Source: Leptobrachium leishanense
Taxonomy: Eukaryota > Chordata > Amphibia > Anura > Megophryidae
Length of the DNA stretch: 64,000 bases
Assembly (NCBI GenBank): GCA_009667805.1
Contig: CM019070.1
Span: 57,354,735 to 57,418,734, forward strand
Direction of reading: 5' to 3'
This document shows positions 10,006 to 23,516 of the stretch, piece by piece (the stretch's first letter is position 1; each line of letters opens with the position of its first letter). The notes below the pieces were generated by a model that saw only the letters and a program-made list of their open reading frames with translations, had not been told where the DNA came from and searched no databases. The translations under genes and the position numbers were made by a program.

Positions 10006-10426
10006 GAAATAAAATTAAAAAATAATTGTCGAAGCTGTCAGCAGCAGCATGTGATCCTTACGGTAGCAGGGAGTAGTTCTCCATCTGCAGTACATCGGCA
10101 ATGTCTGATGTGCTGCAGCTTTGGGAACATGTTCTGGAGACAGTATGCAAACAAATTTAATTTGCAATAAGCAAACCCCCTTTGCATTGCTCCAGAAAAA
10201 GACCAGAGTTTACTCTATCTCAGGCTTCCATTTAGAGCATTTGAAGATCAGGTACACTCTATCACGGTAATGAAAGGGTTAAATATTTTCTGTCTACTGC
10301 CAACTGTTTCCGAAATCTTTGAAACGTTTAGGCAAACATTTTAACCTTTTTATCCTAATATCCTGCAGTTACCTTCTACCACAGTTAAATTATCTTAACA
10401 CCCTCCCCTCTCCTCCTCAACTTTTA

Positions 10427-10851
10427 GGCTAGGGTCAGACTAGCGCACTTTAAACTTCATTTCTGGCGCACTTAATTACGGCCGCACTAGCAGCAAATGA
10501 CGGGCAATGACGGCCAATATACAAAGTACGGCCGCACGAAAGTCCGGCTGCGCAACGCAAGTGGCAAACGAACGCATTTTGTCGAGAACGTCAAACCGCT
10601 AGTACGGTCGTACAGAGTGCGCTGCGTCCGCTAGAGGCGTGTGTGCGTGATTTGGAGATGTCAGACACTGCTAATGTCCGGCCAACATAACGTCCAGATG
10701 CAAAAAGTGTTTTATTGATGATCCGTACAACATCACGAACGCAAATGCGCATCGTATGAACGCTATCGCGTACTCCGTGAAAAAATGCGTCCATTCGTTC
10801 GAACGCACTTTTTCACAGACAACGCGAAAATGCGTTCGTCTGACCCTAGCC
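10427..10851. mobile_element. Harbinger-like MITE family B, copy 1 (reverse)
   Basis: Termini GGCTAGGGTCAGAC and GTCTGACCCTAGCC are perfect inverted repeats, with TTA on both sides (10424-10426 and 10852-10854). About 425 bp, non-coding. Confidence 0.9.
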
Positions 10852-10854
10852 TTA

Positions 10855-11534
10855 ACAAGCAGCAGCAAATCCATCTGCTGCGAATAAGCAAGGTAAAAAT
10901 CACAGCTGTGGTCTGTGGGCTCCTGAAAAGAATCAGATGAACTCTTTGCAGGAAGAAGTTAGATTGCTGTAATGATTATTCTAAGACTCCAGTGATGAAT
11001 TTTTTTTTTAAAAAAGTGCTGCAATGAACCCATTTATCCTCTTCACTGCCGAGTTGTTTTCCATATATCCATTGCCAGGACCCAATGGATTTACGGAAAA
11101 CAAATTTGCATTATACATACATTGCATTTTACAAACATTGAAACTGTGCTTGAAACAGCAGCTTTCAAATGTATGCGTTATTTGACACGAAGGTGGCACC
11201 ATCTGCTGGTCAAATATCAAAATTACAACCCCATATTTCATCTTCGGATCTGTTTCTTTTCTTACATGAAGGAATCCAAACTGTTTAGACTGATTTGGCA
11301 CCTAGGGCACCATGCCTAAGGTGCGAAAACTTTGGGGGCACATTCTGGAGGGCATTTGTAAATATTTTTTTTTATAGGAAAAATAAATTATTATATATTT
11401 TTTTTGTTTTGTTTTGCTCTACCAGTATTAACCATAACGAGAATATCCGGTCTTGGTATTGAAGAGGTTAACAATTTTACGATGTCCGCAGTCTACATAC
11501 ATCTACATATATCAATTTTGAAGTCTGTGACCTC
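10855..11534. other. Unassigned stretch
   Basis: No gene. The phrase GGTGGCACCATCTGCTGG at 11191 resembles a motif common in vertebrate interspersed repeats, but I cannot assign a family. Confidence 0.4.
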
Positions 11535-11537
11535 TAA

Positions 11538-12425
11538 GGCTAATGTCCGATGTACTCAGTCTGAGCGCACTCTGCGTGCGTGCATAACAGACAGATGTAC
11601 TGACGGAAGATACTGTAGACACCACACGGTCTGGTTTTTTTCGACGGACGTAGAAAGAAAAAAAAGGGAACTATGGGAAATAAAATTAGTATGAAAAATG
11701 CAAAAAATTTGAAAAGGCTATGAAAAGCCATTGTGTGCGTCAAGTCAAGGTGCATGACGTCGCAAATGCGCTGTGTCTGACATATCATCACGGACGTGGC
11801 ACACTCTGCGCGTCCGTGGTAGCGGTTTTACGTTCTTGCCTTAGGCTGGGGTCAGACCAGCGCACTTTTAACGTGCGTTCTGGCGCACATAATCACGGCC
11901 GCACTAGCAGCAGATGACGGGCAATGACGGCCAATATACGATGTACGGCCGCACAAAAGTCCGGCCGTGCAAAGCAAGTGGAATTTGAAAGCATTTTTTT
12001 GAGAACGCTGAACCGCTAGTACTGACGTACTGAGTGCGCAGCTGTGGCATAGCGGCGTGTTTGCGTGATTAGGAGATGTCAGACGCTGCTAATGTCCAGC
12101 CTACATAACGTCCAGACGCAAAAAGAGTTTTATTGACGATCCGTACAAAATCACGCCCGAAAATACGCGTCGTCTGACTGTTTTTGCGCATTCCGTGAAA
12201 AAATATGTCAATGCGTTCGGATGCACTTTTTCACGTTCGCGGGGAAAAATGCTTTCGTCTGACCCTAGCCTAACTTGCGTCCGTTTGCCACGTGCGTTGA
12301 GCGTGCCCAGTTCGGTGCGCACGTACTTCGTGTGTGGGTCTCTATTGATCATGATTCTATGCTACGACGGACGTTAAACTGTGCGGCAACACGGACGTGA
12401 TCACTGTGTTCGTCTGACATTAGCC
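11538..12425. mobile_element. Harbinger-like MITE family A, copy 4, split by family B
   Basis: Left part 11538-11840 and right part 12274-12425 together make one reverse family A copy. The target CCTAACTTG, seen intact in reverse complement at about 4267, is interrupted by the family B element. Confidence 0.85.
11844..12270. mobile_element. Harbinger-like MITE family B, copy 2 (reverse)
   Basis: 427 bp, termini GGCTGGGGTCAGAC and GTCTGACCCTAGCC, flanks TTA and TAA. Same length as the copy at 14371-14797 and very similar to it in reverse complement. Confidence 0.9.
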
Positions 12426-12429
12426 TTAA

Positions 12430-13068
12430 GTGTATACAGATCCTGCATAATAAATTCAAATATATATATTTAGGTGCTGCCTGTAATACCTTGTGTTTAC
12501 ACATAGAAGGAAAATGACAACTGTAGCCATATGCTGAATTTCCAAAATCTGGATACATTTATGTATTTAAAGTATTTTTCGTGATCCATGTAAACATAAT
12601 GGATCAACATTAGGTGGAACCCACCTAAGCGATTTTTGCCGTGATTCGGCAGTGGGCTTAATTCTTCAATGGCCATTTATTTAAACAAAAAAAATTTATT
12701 TATTTTTTTCCATGTAGGTTTATAGGATTCGGAAAACAGGTGACATAATTTTGGGTGTTGAGCTCAATGTGGCTGTCTGCTAATGTTGCTGCGCTGCCCA
12801 GAAGTAGTGTGATTCTCCATGCAACAAATTTCCCTATTGTTTATATTTGTATATCTTGTCTCTCACTCCTGTAACATGATATCGGTGTTCTTCCATCTTC
12901 ACAGATCAGCAGAAACTCCTTCCTTCTTTTGTGAGCAAAGAAAATGAGGAGCAGGAAGCCGTGTCTGCGGGTTCCTATTGGCTGCTGAAAAAATGAGATT
13001 TAAAGCCTTGCAGGCAGAAAATAAGCAAATAATATAAAATGCTAAAATGCTTCTTTTACCAGACTGGG
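12430..13068. other. Unassigned stretch
   Basis: No feature recognised. Confidence 0.45.
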
Positions 13069-13199
13069 GGCCCTATACAAAGTTGGTGCTAACTTAGCCA
13101 GAGCTGTTGTAAATTTACCAGAGCCATTCTAGTCTATGTAGTTGTTAAGTTTACAACAGCCCTGGTTAAGTTAGCCCCAGCTTTGGAATAGAGCCCTGG
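13069..13199. repeat. Short palindromic MITE (family I), copy 2
   Basis: GGGGGCCCTATACAAAG on the left and CTTTGGAATAGAGCCC on the right; inner arms GGTGCTAACTTAGCCAG and CTGGTTAAGTTAGCCCC pair. Related to 884-989. Confidence 0.65.
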
Positions 13200-13914
13200 A
13201 AAACAACTAGAATTCCACCTTTATCAACATTCCGGAACACAAGAACGGCTGCTAAATCTAGGTGTCAATGTGTTTGAGTGCCAAGGCTGGAAGTTGGAAT
13301 CTTGCCACGTCACGGAGCAGCCGATCTAACAGCACAGATGTATTTTTATCGATTCGGATGTATTCAAGGCTGGGATTGCTAAAGTCCTGGCCTATTAGAT
13401 TTACATTAGGGAGCCCTGCACTAGGATATTATCGGCAACATATTGTTTATTACGCTCTGCGCCAGGGAAATTATGACAGAATATATTGCATCCATAATGT
13501 TAGACAGCAGGAACATAACCTTATTTGTACACATACAAAAAACCATCACTACGATGCGATCTGACTTCCTCTCCTTGGCTCGGTGGTGCCATTAAAGGAC
13601 ATAAAAACTCATTTGATGCCCATTATCTTAACTGCAGCTCACATATTTTTATCGGGTCTCTTTTTCAGCTAAGTTGCAATTTACAGCTGTACAAAGGATT
13701 TTTACTGAAATAAAAAAGTAGTAAATCGCTACCATTCCCGGAGAGGAATATTTGAAAGCAAATAAATAATAAAAGTAAAAAAACTAAAATATTGAATGCA
13801 TTGTTATAATACTTGAAAACATCAGTCATAAACTACAACGGCAAAGAGATGCAGCAATCTCTGAATAATTATACAAGGAAGAAGGTGCAAAGCGGAGAAA
13901 GTGGTATCATCAGA
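13200..13914. other. Unassigned stretch
   Basis: An open frame at 13262-13564 (100 codons) has no recognisable domain. No other feature seen. Confidence 0.4.
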
Positions 13915-14366
13915 TTAGACTGTCAGACGAACGCAGTCTGAGTGCACGCTGGGTGCGTGCATAGCAGACGTACGTAGTGACAGAAGATATTGTAGACACC
14001 ACACGGTCTGGTTTTTTTAACGGATGTAGAAAAAAAAAAGGGAAATATGGGAATTAAAATTAAATGACAGGCACAGTCATCCAGACCAAAAAAAACGTCT
14101 GAGCGTCAACGTGATGGATGTTGCAAATGCGCTGCGTCTGACGTTGTGTCATCACGCACACAGGCCGCTACGCAGACGCGGCGCACTCTGGGCGTCTGTC
14201 ATCGCGCTTTTACTAAATGTGTCCGTTGCCACCTGAGTGGTGCGTGCGCACTTCGGTGCGCACCTACTTTGTGTGTGGGTCTCTATTGATCACAAATCAA
14301 TGCTACGACGGATGTTAAACTCTGCGGCGACACGAACGTGATGACTGTGTTCGTCTGACGCGAGCC
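13915..14366. mobile_element. Harbinger-like MITE family A, copy 5 (reverse)
   Basis: Reverse copy with a degraded left end (TTAGACTGTCAGACGAACGC) and the right end TTCGTCTGACGCGAGCC, followed directly by TTAA and a family B copy. Confidence 0.75.
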
Positions 14367-14370
14367 TTAA

Positions 14371-14797
14371 GGCTAGGGTCAGACGAAAGCATTTTTCCCC
14401 GCAAACGTGAAAAAGTGCGTCCGAACGCATTGACGTATTTTTTCACGGAATGCGCTAAAACGGTCAGACGACGCGCATTTTCGGGCGTGATTTTGTATGG
14501 ATCGTCAATAAAACTCTTTTTGCGTCTGGATGTTATGTAGGCTGGACATTAGCAGCGTCTGACATCTCCTAATCTCGCACACACGCCGCTATGCCGCAGC
14601 TGCGCACTCTGTACGTCAGTACTAGCGGTTCAGCGTTCTCAAAAAAATGCGTTCAAATTCCACTTGCGTTGCACGGCCGGACTTTTGTGCGGCCGTACAT
14701 CGTATATTGGCCGTCATTGCCCATCATCTGCTGCTAGTGCGGCCGTAATTATGTGCGCCAGAACGCACGTTAAAAGTGCGCTGGTCTGACCCCAGCC
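14371..14797. mobile_element. Harbinger-like MITE family B, copy 3
   Basis: 427 bp, termini GGCTAGGGTCAGACG and GTCTGACCCCAGCC, TAA on both sides (14368-14370 and 14798-14800). The TTAA between this and the preceding family A element serves as a flank for both. Confidence 0.9.
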
Positions 14798-14872
14798 TAA
14801 AGGGACACCGTGTAGAAGAAGTGTGCATACATTAATAATGCTTCAAAGCATTTTATATAGTGTGTTTCATTT

Positions 14873-15775
14873 TTGGAAGTCACTTTGGACTGGATGACTT
14901 CCCGTTTCCTCAAGCTCAACCTCTCAAAAACTGAACTTCTTATCTTCCCTCACTCTAAGATCTTGATTCCTGCACCCATTTCCCTTCAGGTGAATGGTGC
15001 CACCATTAATTCTACCCCTCAGGCTTGTCGCCTCAGGGTCCTCTTGGACTCCAATCTATCCTTTACTCCTCACATTCCGTCTCTAACCAAATCTTGCTAC
15101 TTCCACCTAAAAAAACACTGCACCCATCTGTCCCTTTCTTAATGCAGACTCTACTAAAATGCTCGTCCAAGCTCTTATTATCTCCCGCCTTGACTACTGT
15201 AACCTCCTTCTTTCTGGCTTTAAAAGATCCCAGATTGTCCCTCTGCTGTCTGTTATGAATGCCTGTGCTCGGCTCATCCACCTCACCTCCTGCACCTCTC
15301 CCCTCTGTCAATCTCTACACTGTCTCCCTGTTTCCTTTAGAATCCATTTCAAAATATTGGTACTCCCATATAAAGCTCTCCATAACTGCGCCCCTGCCTA
15401 CATCTCATCCCTTAGTAGATATATCCCATCCCGACCACTTTGCTCTGCCAATGATCTAATACTATCAGTTCCTCATGCCCGCACCCCTAACTCTCGCATT
15501 CAGGACTTCTCCCGAGTTGCCACCTTTCTATGGAACTCACTCCCCCGCAACAAAAGACTCTCCCCGTCTCTCCAGTCCTTCAAGAAGTCTCTGAAAACAC
15601 ATTACTTTAGAGAAGCCTATAGGCTCACACCATGATCTCCCCACTGTAATTTCCTGCTCCTCTTCCCATTCAGCCCTCCTGCAATACGCCACTTCACTTA
15701 CCATATTCACCCTCACCTAATGGGTCAACCATCTCCTCTTAGATTGTAAGCTCTCGAGCAGGGTACTCCCTCAGG
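14873..15775 (+). pseudogene. 5'-truncated L2/CR1-like LINE: end of reverse transcriptase and 3' tail
   Basis: Two open pieces (14873-15142 and 15159-15635) together give the C-terminal part of a non-LTR reverse transcriptase. Visible family landmarks are FLKLNLSKTELLIF, SRLDYCNLLLSG, LHCLPVSFRIHFKILVL, YKALHN, PAYIS and FLWNSLP. A one-base frame break lies near 15140. The 3' tail GATTGTAAGCTCTCGAGCAG (15741-15760) is the usual L2-type end. The endonuclease and catalytic RT core are absent, so the copy is dead on arrival or truncated by incomplete reverse transcription. Confidence 0.85.
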
Positions 15776-16378
15776 CGAATTGACAGCGAAATACGGTGCA
15801 GTTCGGCAGTCTCCAACGGCATCGAAATTGTCCCATTAGAGAAGTAATCGTCCGTCTATTCAGAGAAAGCCGAACTGCACCGAAATGTTGACAAAATTAC
15901 CTGTTTTTCTGTGATTCCGATCGACAGGTTTAAACAGACTAATCCCATAGGTTTCAATGTAAAAAATTAATATTCTTATTTTTTTATGTAATTGTTTCAT
16001 TTTCAGCAAAAACCTTTTTATGTTTTTTGTTTTCTTACCAAATTTTTGTTTCCCAATTTATTTTTTAAAAGGATTTTTATAAAATTCTGTAACAGACCTT
16101 TTATATTATTTTGTAAAGGACAGGTCCTTTTTAGACAGATCTTAATGCATTGTTATATTAAACACCATATGCGATTAGGAGATTTCTGTTTGGATTTTTT
16201 CTTTTTCTCACTTCAGTGACGTTCTCCAACTTTTTCGTGGGGCTTCGGCGACTCAGTGACCATTCGGTGAATAATGAATTCACCAAAATTTTGACAAAAT
16301 GTAATCACCAAAGTCCACTGAACTAAAGTGAAAAGCACCAAAATTTCCCTGAAATTTCAGTGCTTGGTGAATAGACCA
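15776..16378. repeat. Family D repeat, copy 2
   Basis: Shares TCTATTCAGAGAA, GCACCGAAATGT, AAATTACCTG and GGTTTCAATGT with 29110-29740, and in reverse complement with 4640-5610. AT-rich centre, non-coding. Confidence 0.55.
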
Positions 16379-16484
16379 TAAAGTGTGGATATTTTCTGCA
16401 GCTCCTTACAATGTAAAGCCTTTGCAAAACAAAAAACTGCCTCACTTGCCCCAATTGGAATATACACTATATTTTTTTAAATTA

Positions 16485-16570
16485 TTTTTTTGAGAAAGGA
16501 TTTTTACCAGGAAGGATACATTGAGATTTCTCTAATTTTCAGGTATGTCCTGGGTGGCGAGTATGTACCG
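16485..16570 (-). mobile_element. LINE 3'-end fragment, minus orientation
   Basis: ACCAGGAAGGATACATTGAG and GGTATGTCCTGGGT match the tails at 8311 and 61900. Confidence 0.55.
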
Positions 16571-16770
16571 TTAGGTATCTTTCCCAAGGACACTTACTGG
16601 AGAGATCGCTCTCTGGGATTGAACCCATGACTCCACAGGCTCTCTCCATGCAGATCAGTGACATTACCTCTACTCCACCCAGCCGGCTTCTGGAAGAATG
16701 GTCAAAAATTCCCATAAACACACTCCTAAACCTTGTGGACAGCCTTCCCAGAAGAGTTGAAGCTGTTATA

Positions 16771-18236
<1,466 letters not shown>

Positions 18237-18384
18237 TAGCTGCAAAGGGTGGACCGACGTCATATTGAACCCTATGGATTAGGAATGGGATGTCACTTAA
18301 ATTCATATGCGAGTCAAGGCAGGTGAGCGAATACTTTTGGCAATATAGTGTATTACGGATATCAATGTTTTTTTTTTCCTATGT

Positions 18385-18553
18385 CAGTGGTTCCCAACCT
18401 TGGTCCTGAAGTCCCTCTAACAGACCAGGTTTTAAGGATTACCTTGGGGAAAAGCAGAATGAATCCTGCAATCACTGAGCAGCAAATCATATCACCTGTG
18501 CTGTGCTTCAGATATCCTGCAAACCTGGTCTGTTAGTGGGACTCGAGGACCAC
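18385..18553. mobile_element. hAT-like MITE (family G)
   Basis: Starts CAGTGGTTCCCAACCTTGG; right half ends near GGGACTCGAGGACCACTTTA. Same internal block CCTGCAATCACTGAGCAGCA as other copies. Confidence 0.75.
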
Positions 18554-19441
18554 TTTACTATATGATGGTTGCCAGAATTGAGTATGTAATTTGTAAATTA
18601 TCAGAGCAACGATCTCTTTTTTTTTTTCAAGATTTTGATGCCAGAGATAATCTGTCATGGAGGACAGGGCCACCACACAAAAGCAAACGTGACAATGAAG
18701 TCCTGTTTTATACCTTCGTGGTCTGGGGGTCTGCAATCTAAAAAAGTGGGGGAGTGTATTTTCCAGAAGAGGGGTGTTTCTATTACTCTGTTTGTTACAG
18801 GTGTGTATGTGTGTATATATACTAGGGCTGAAACAACGGATTGATAAATAATTGGCAACTATTCTCATTATCGATTAATTGGTCTCTGTTCAGCACACAC
18901 ACTGTTTAGAATTAGACTGAGTTAAATGTTAACAACCTCAGACACTGATTGGAGACGCGATGGTTGCTTTAGCTCTAGGGTTGTGTCAGCCATAACCAGC
19001 TTGTTTTTATTTAGTTTACAACAGTAACAAAACTTTCACACAGACACTGGGGTGCTGCAACTGGGTACAGGAGCTGTGGCACTGGTATTTTAGCCTTACT
19101 TGGAGGTGAAGTCTTGTGCCACCATCCCTCCCTGCCTCACTCTGGTCCGGAGCTGCAATCCCTCCCTTTGGTCTGGTCCCTTCCTGCAAACTCCCTAACA
19201 CCTCTGGTCCTTCCCCTCACTCAGTTTGTTCATGAAATTTATTTTAAAGTGGTCAGGTTGCGTGGTGTGCTTCCCCTTCTCAACCCAGTTTGCATGCTGA
19301 CATCATCATGTCTATCCAAGTGTTTGTAGCAGCTTTCGATTGGGGAAAAAAGCAGACACGGGCTTGCCCCATCCAGGCCCAGTCCCAAATTTCAGGTCTC
19401 CTTTCCTACCGTTTCCACTTCTCTCTCTAATTACTCTAAGC
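18554..19441. other. Unassigned stretch
   Basis: AGGGCTGAAACAACGGATTG with ATTATCGATTAATTGG (18826-18880) looks like a vertebrate repeat I cannot name. Nothing else recognised. Confidence 0.4.
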
Positions 19442-19623
19442 CAGTGTTTCCCAAACCTGTCCTCGGGACCCTCAACAAGGCCAGATTTTGCAGATCACCT
19501 TGGGGAAATGCAGACTGAATCCTGCAATCACTGAGCAGCAAATCATATCACCTGTGCGGTGTTTAAGATATCAGGCAAACCTGGCATGACAGTGGGTAAT
19601 GAGGACAGTTTTGGGAAACACTT
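19442..19623. mobile_element. hAT-like MITE (family G), with perfect target duplication
   Basis: CAGTGTTTCCCAAACCTGTC to TTTTGGGAAACACTT; flanked by CTCTAAGC at 19434-19441 and 19624-19631, a perfect 8-bp duplication. Confidence 0.88.
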
Positions 19624-19732
19624 CTCTAAGCCCAAGTTTTGTTATCTTCCCATGCAAGCCCTGCTATACTCTTTCTAGCCACCAGCTTCACCTTCCTTCT
19701 GCTAACATTTGTTTCCCTTACACCTTTGCCCC

Positions 19733-19915
19733 TTAGATTGTAAGCTCATGGGATGCCCGGCTGACAACTTGGTTAAAGTGCTGTATTAACTGGACAGTTC
19801 TCCTATGGTCAGAGTTGTCTTTTCCTCTTTTATCATGTACGTCTCATGTTTGCGCTCCCCCATTGTAAAGCGCTTCGGCACATGCTGGCGCTGTATAAAT
19901 ACCTATATATAAACA
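19733..19915 (+). mobile_element. LINE/SINE 3' tail
   Basis: TAGATTGTAAGCTCATGGGA followed by GTAAAGCGCTTCGGCACATG and GGCGCTGTATAAATA is the common L2-type 3' terminus in fish and amphibians. No open frame remains. Confidence 0.65.
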
Positions 19916-20649
19916 AACACACTATTCAATCTGGTCTTTTGCAATCCAATAATGTAAAAAAATGGATATGCAAAAGCCTTGTGAAGTTTCAAAGTAAGCT
20001 GCATATAGACACGGAGGCAGAGGAACTATGCCGCTTACATACAAAATAATGATATAAAATACCTACAAATGCCCACTGGTTTTTGCGGTAATAGATAAAT
20101 ATTAGAGTCAAGTGTAATTTCACATGTCACACTTCAAAAAGTACCATCATTTAAAAGCCAAAGGTTAATTTCCTGAAATTCATTGTTGTGCCGCTTATGT
20201 AATGTTGAGTTATGTCAATACGACTAATGTATATAAAGGTCACAGCCGGCTCGAATCATGCCGCTTCTTTAATGGAATCAGACGTTTCCCCGCTCGCAAC
20301 AAATTGAAAGGCTCTGCCCTGTATTTATTTAGTGAAATGACCTGTGAGGCAGGCTGCAGGTAGTAATCATTTACTCTGTCGCTAAAATGACAAGCCAGCC
20401 AACGGCAGACGCTCTAAACAATCATCTCATCTAGCAAACTTTCTCCCCGTAATCTAAGAATGTCACAGAAAAGTTATAACAGAAAAGGAGAAATCCAGGC
20501 ACAAGTGAGCAGCGGAGGAAGGCCACGGAGCATTCGCAAAGGAGGTCTCATGCTGTGCAGAGTGAAGATGTGGAAGGTGTTGGTTAGACCTCACCCTTGG
20601 TCATATCTTGTTAGGTGTAGTATGGGAGGAAAATCTACATTCCTACTTA
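19916..20649. other. Unassigned stretch
   Basis: No gene or repeat recognised. Confidence 0.45.
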
Positions 20650-20976
20650 GGCCGCGGTCAAACGCGAATGGAGAGAACGTCTGTGAGACTAGGTGTTCTC
20701 TCAGCTCGGACGTCCGTGTGGCCACCTCGCGGAGCGCACTCTAGTGCGTTCAGCCCTACAAAGCACGCGCCTCCTATGGAGGATCACGCGTTGCAAGCCC
20801 GTCAAACGTCCGTTGTAGCTTTTTGACAGGGAGTGTTTCAGCACGTCTGGTGTAATGTGCGATACTATTACGTACGTTACACAGAGTGTCCTTCCCTGTC
20901 GAGCCATCATAATGCTGCGACGGATGCAGGGAAGAGGGGGGGTGGTCACATGGATGCACTCTGTGCGCTTGCAGCC
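20650..20976. mobile_element. Harbinger-like MITE family C, copy 2
   Basis: Starts GGCCGCGGTCAAACGCGAAT and ends GCGCTTGCAGCC, with TTA on both sides (20647-20649 and 20977-20979). Confidence 0.8.
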
Positions 20977-21107
20977 TTATACTCGAAAAGATCCGCCAAC
21001 AATAATGCAATAACATTGATAAAGCGCCAACATATTCCACAATGGTACACTGAGCAAGGACAAAAGAAACCTAAAATTAACCCCCCCGAAGGTGTTCCCA
21101 AGTCTGT

Positions 21108-21350
21108 CTCGGGGTTAAATTTCACCGCTGAAAGCAGTAACCCAGAGCCACACTCGGGCTGCATACATCACCGCTCCCTCGCTGATCCCCGCAGCATCCT
21201 CCGACGATCGCAGCGTTTTACTTCCTGGATGTATGAGGTCGCGATCGCCGGAGGAGACTGCGGGGACGGCGAGGGAGCAGAGGGACAGGTGATGTATCCA
21301 GCGGCATCCCGTGTGTGGCTCGGGGTTACCGCTTCCAGCATAACAATTTA
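21108..21350. repeat. CpG-rich palindromic MITE-like repeat
   Basis: Left arm landmarks (CCACACTCGGGCTGCATACA, CGCTCCCTCGCTGATCCCC) are complementary to the right arm (GGACGGCGAGGGAGC, TGATGTATCCAGC, CGTGTGTGGCTCGGGGTTA). Adjacent to the Gypsy insertion site. Confidence 0.6.
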
Positions 21351-21385
21351 ACCCCAAGCCACATTCAGGAATACCGCTAGGGGAG

Positions 21386-22632
21386 TGTAGCAGATTAGAG
21401 ATGGGAGATGTGACAGATTAGACCTGTATATCTACCGCGATATGTATTATATAGGCATATTTATATCTATGGCTATCTATAGATACCAGGCCATTTGGCA
21501 CAGCTGGCATAAGAAATCAATGTCTGCGTTTCCAGCCTGCTGGAAGGAAGCAATTAAACAGGTCTGTGACAATTTCTCTGAAGTCATCACAGGTGTGAAT
21601 TAAAAGACAACACCCTTTGGGTTCTGCCCAGCAGGCAGGAGGGGCAATTGCTCATGGCAGGGAGAAGACACAGCCGGAGTGGCACCCCAACCGCATATCA
21701 AAGAAGCAATCACATCCTTGGATCACTGGAGGTGGTCTCTGGGAGATGATTGATGGACCAGGGAATTAAGCTTAATGATGAAGCATACTGAGCGTGCTCA
21801 GGAGAGGGGGATTGTAGGCAAAGGCTCTGCCAGCTAGGCGGCTGGACTTAGAAAAAAGGCAGCCCTATATATATTCTGAATCAAGCATCGTTCGGGGCTA
21901 TTTCCTTGGAGGTCAATCGAGAATTGAGGGAATATTGCCAGCTCCTAATAGAACCTCCCTATGGCTGATCGTCTAGCATATATTGTAAGTAACTAGGATC
22001 TGCTGTTATCTCCCTTTTGTTTGCTGTTTGTGTGTAATGTGTAATTAATTGATTTATCCTATCCATCTTTTTTATAACAAATGCACTGTGATAATTTTTT
22101 CTATATCATAATAAATATTCCTTATTAAGATCTGCTTTCTGCCTGATATTCGATCCATGCTAACTGAAGAGACTGGAGTATTTCTTGTTGTTTTAAGCTC
22201 GAGTAGCTAAGAAATTGTGAGTTGCGGTCGCTGGGGACGGTTGGGTAAGCGAGCAGGGATTGTTGTCTACGCAGTCACTGTCTGGGTCTAGGATAGACAG
22301 CGCGGTTGCTTAGCCCTGCGTCTCTCACTGCGACACGCGTAGTGTCCATGAGGACTGGTGGCAGCGTAACTAATAGAATAGGAAAGTGAGCCCAGGGATT
22401 GTGGGAGACGTAGTCACTACCCCATTCAAGACAAGACTAGTACTGCGTTACACTCCTGGGACCATTGTATCACGCTCTACGTACCTGTTGCGAGAGAAAG
22501 TGTGTGGGGATGATAGGTAAGCAAGCGCGTGGGGATTGTGGTCTACGCAGTCATTATCTGGGTCTAGGATAGACGGATAGTGAGCGGCTTAACCCGGCAT
22601 ATTTCGCAGCAGCGTGCGTAGTGGTCGTGACA
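21386..22632 (+). repeat. 5' LTR of the Gypsy element
   Basis: 1247 bp, TG...CA ends. Highly similar to the 3' LTR, with scattered substitutions and small indels (for example GGGGACGG versus GGGGATG near the end). AATAAATATTCC at about 22110 may be the polyadenylation region. Confidence 0.93.
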
Positions 22633-22786
22633 ACTGCTGGAAAGCGGTGGGAAATCAGGTTAGTGTTTGGATCTGTGAAGCAACATAGATCCAGATACTA
22701 AAGAAATTGGTTTTCCAATTTCCAGAGCAGAACTCAGAGCATTTATTAGAATTTACACAAAACACAGCAGTTCCCTTCCCCCTTTT

Positions 22787-23346
22787 TTGTTTTTAATTTC
22801 TATCTTTTATTTGGCTGGAGTGAGAATCTCGCAACAACCATCGAAAAAGGCGCTGGAACAATTGTGTAAAGAAAAAAATATTGCGATGAAGGAAAAGCGT
22901 AAAGATGAACTGTTGCAAGCCCTCGAGGATTATGAGGCACGGCGAGCAGCCCAGTATGCAGCAGAACAGGGGACCATGCTTAACCCAGTGGAAAGGACAG
23001 CGTCCAGTGCTTCGCCCAAGGGTGATACTGTCCTGGATGTTTACTTGGAGACTGTTTTAAAACATGTGGACTCCACGGACTCTCAGATGCGGCTTCAGCT
23101 CATCCTGCAGTACCAAGAGCGAGAGGAGTGCAGATACGAGAGAGAGAAGTGGCAGATCGCCAAGCTGAGCGGGAAGCTGCGGAGCGCAGGGCTGCGGGTG
23201 AGCGAGAAGCTGCAGAGTGCCAAGCCTAACGGGCACATCAGCTCGCTCTGGCACAGGCAGGCAGAGTGCAATTATCTCCTGCCCCTACGGGCGTTGCAGA
23301 GATCTCTGGCCAGACCTTGTGCCGAGAACTTTCCCACTCTAGACAA
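22787..23346 (+). pseudogene. Gypsy gag, N-terminal part
   Basis: Open to the LINE insertion. The start of the conserved protein is ambiguous; homology-like sequence begins near SQQPSKKALEQLCKEKNI, a short helical SAP-like segment (ALEQLCKEKNI...RKDELLQALEDYE) often seen at the front of vertebrate Gypsy gag proteins. The segment QLILQYQEREECRYEREKW is charged and probably coiled coil. The frame is lost around 23230 before the LINE tail. Confidence 0.65.
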
Positions 23347-23516
23347 CCTTCCAGTTGAAGTGGTAGAGGCCAAAACAGTAATTGAATTTAAGCAAGCATG
23401 GGATAGGCATAAGGCTATCCTAAACAAAAGATAAATCCAGGTAAAGTATCCATGTAATTGGGCAGACTAGATGGGCCGAAAGGTTCTTATCTGCCGACAT
23501 TTTTCTATGTTTCTAT
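23347..23516 (+). mobile_element. 3' tail of jockey/CR1-like LINE inserted in gag
   Basis: CTTCCAGTTGAAGTGGTAGA, GGATAGGCATAAGGCTATCC and GGGCAGACTAGATGGGCCGA through TTTCTATGTTTCTAT match, almost base for base, the complement of 56690-56880. It ends with the LINE's own stop codon. Gag resumes at GGGGACCTGGATG directly after. Confidence 0.85.

Noticed and set aside
11191..11210. Conserved-looking phrase GGTGGCACCATCTGCTGG as part of a named SINE
   Set aside because: I cannot match enough of the flanks to a known SINE family; a similar phrase near 8990 is too short to confirm.
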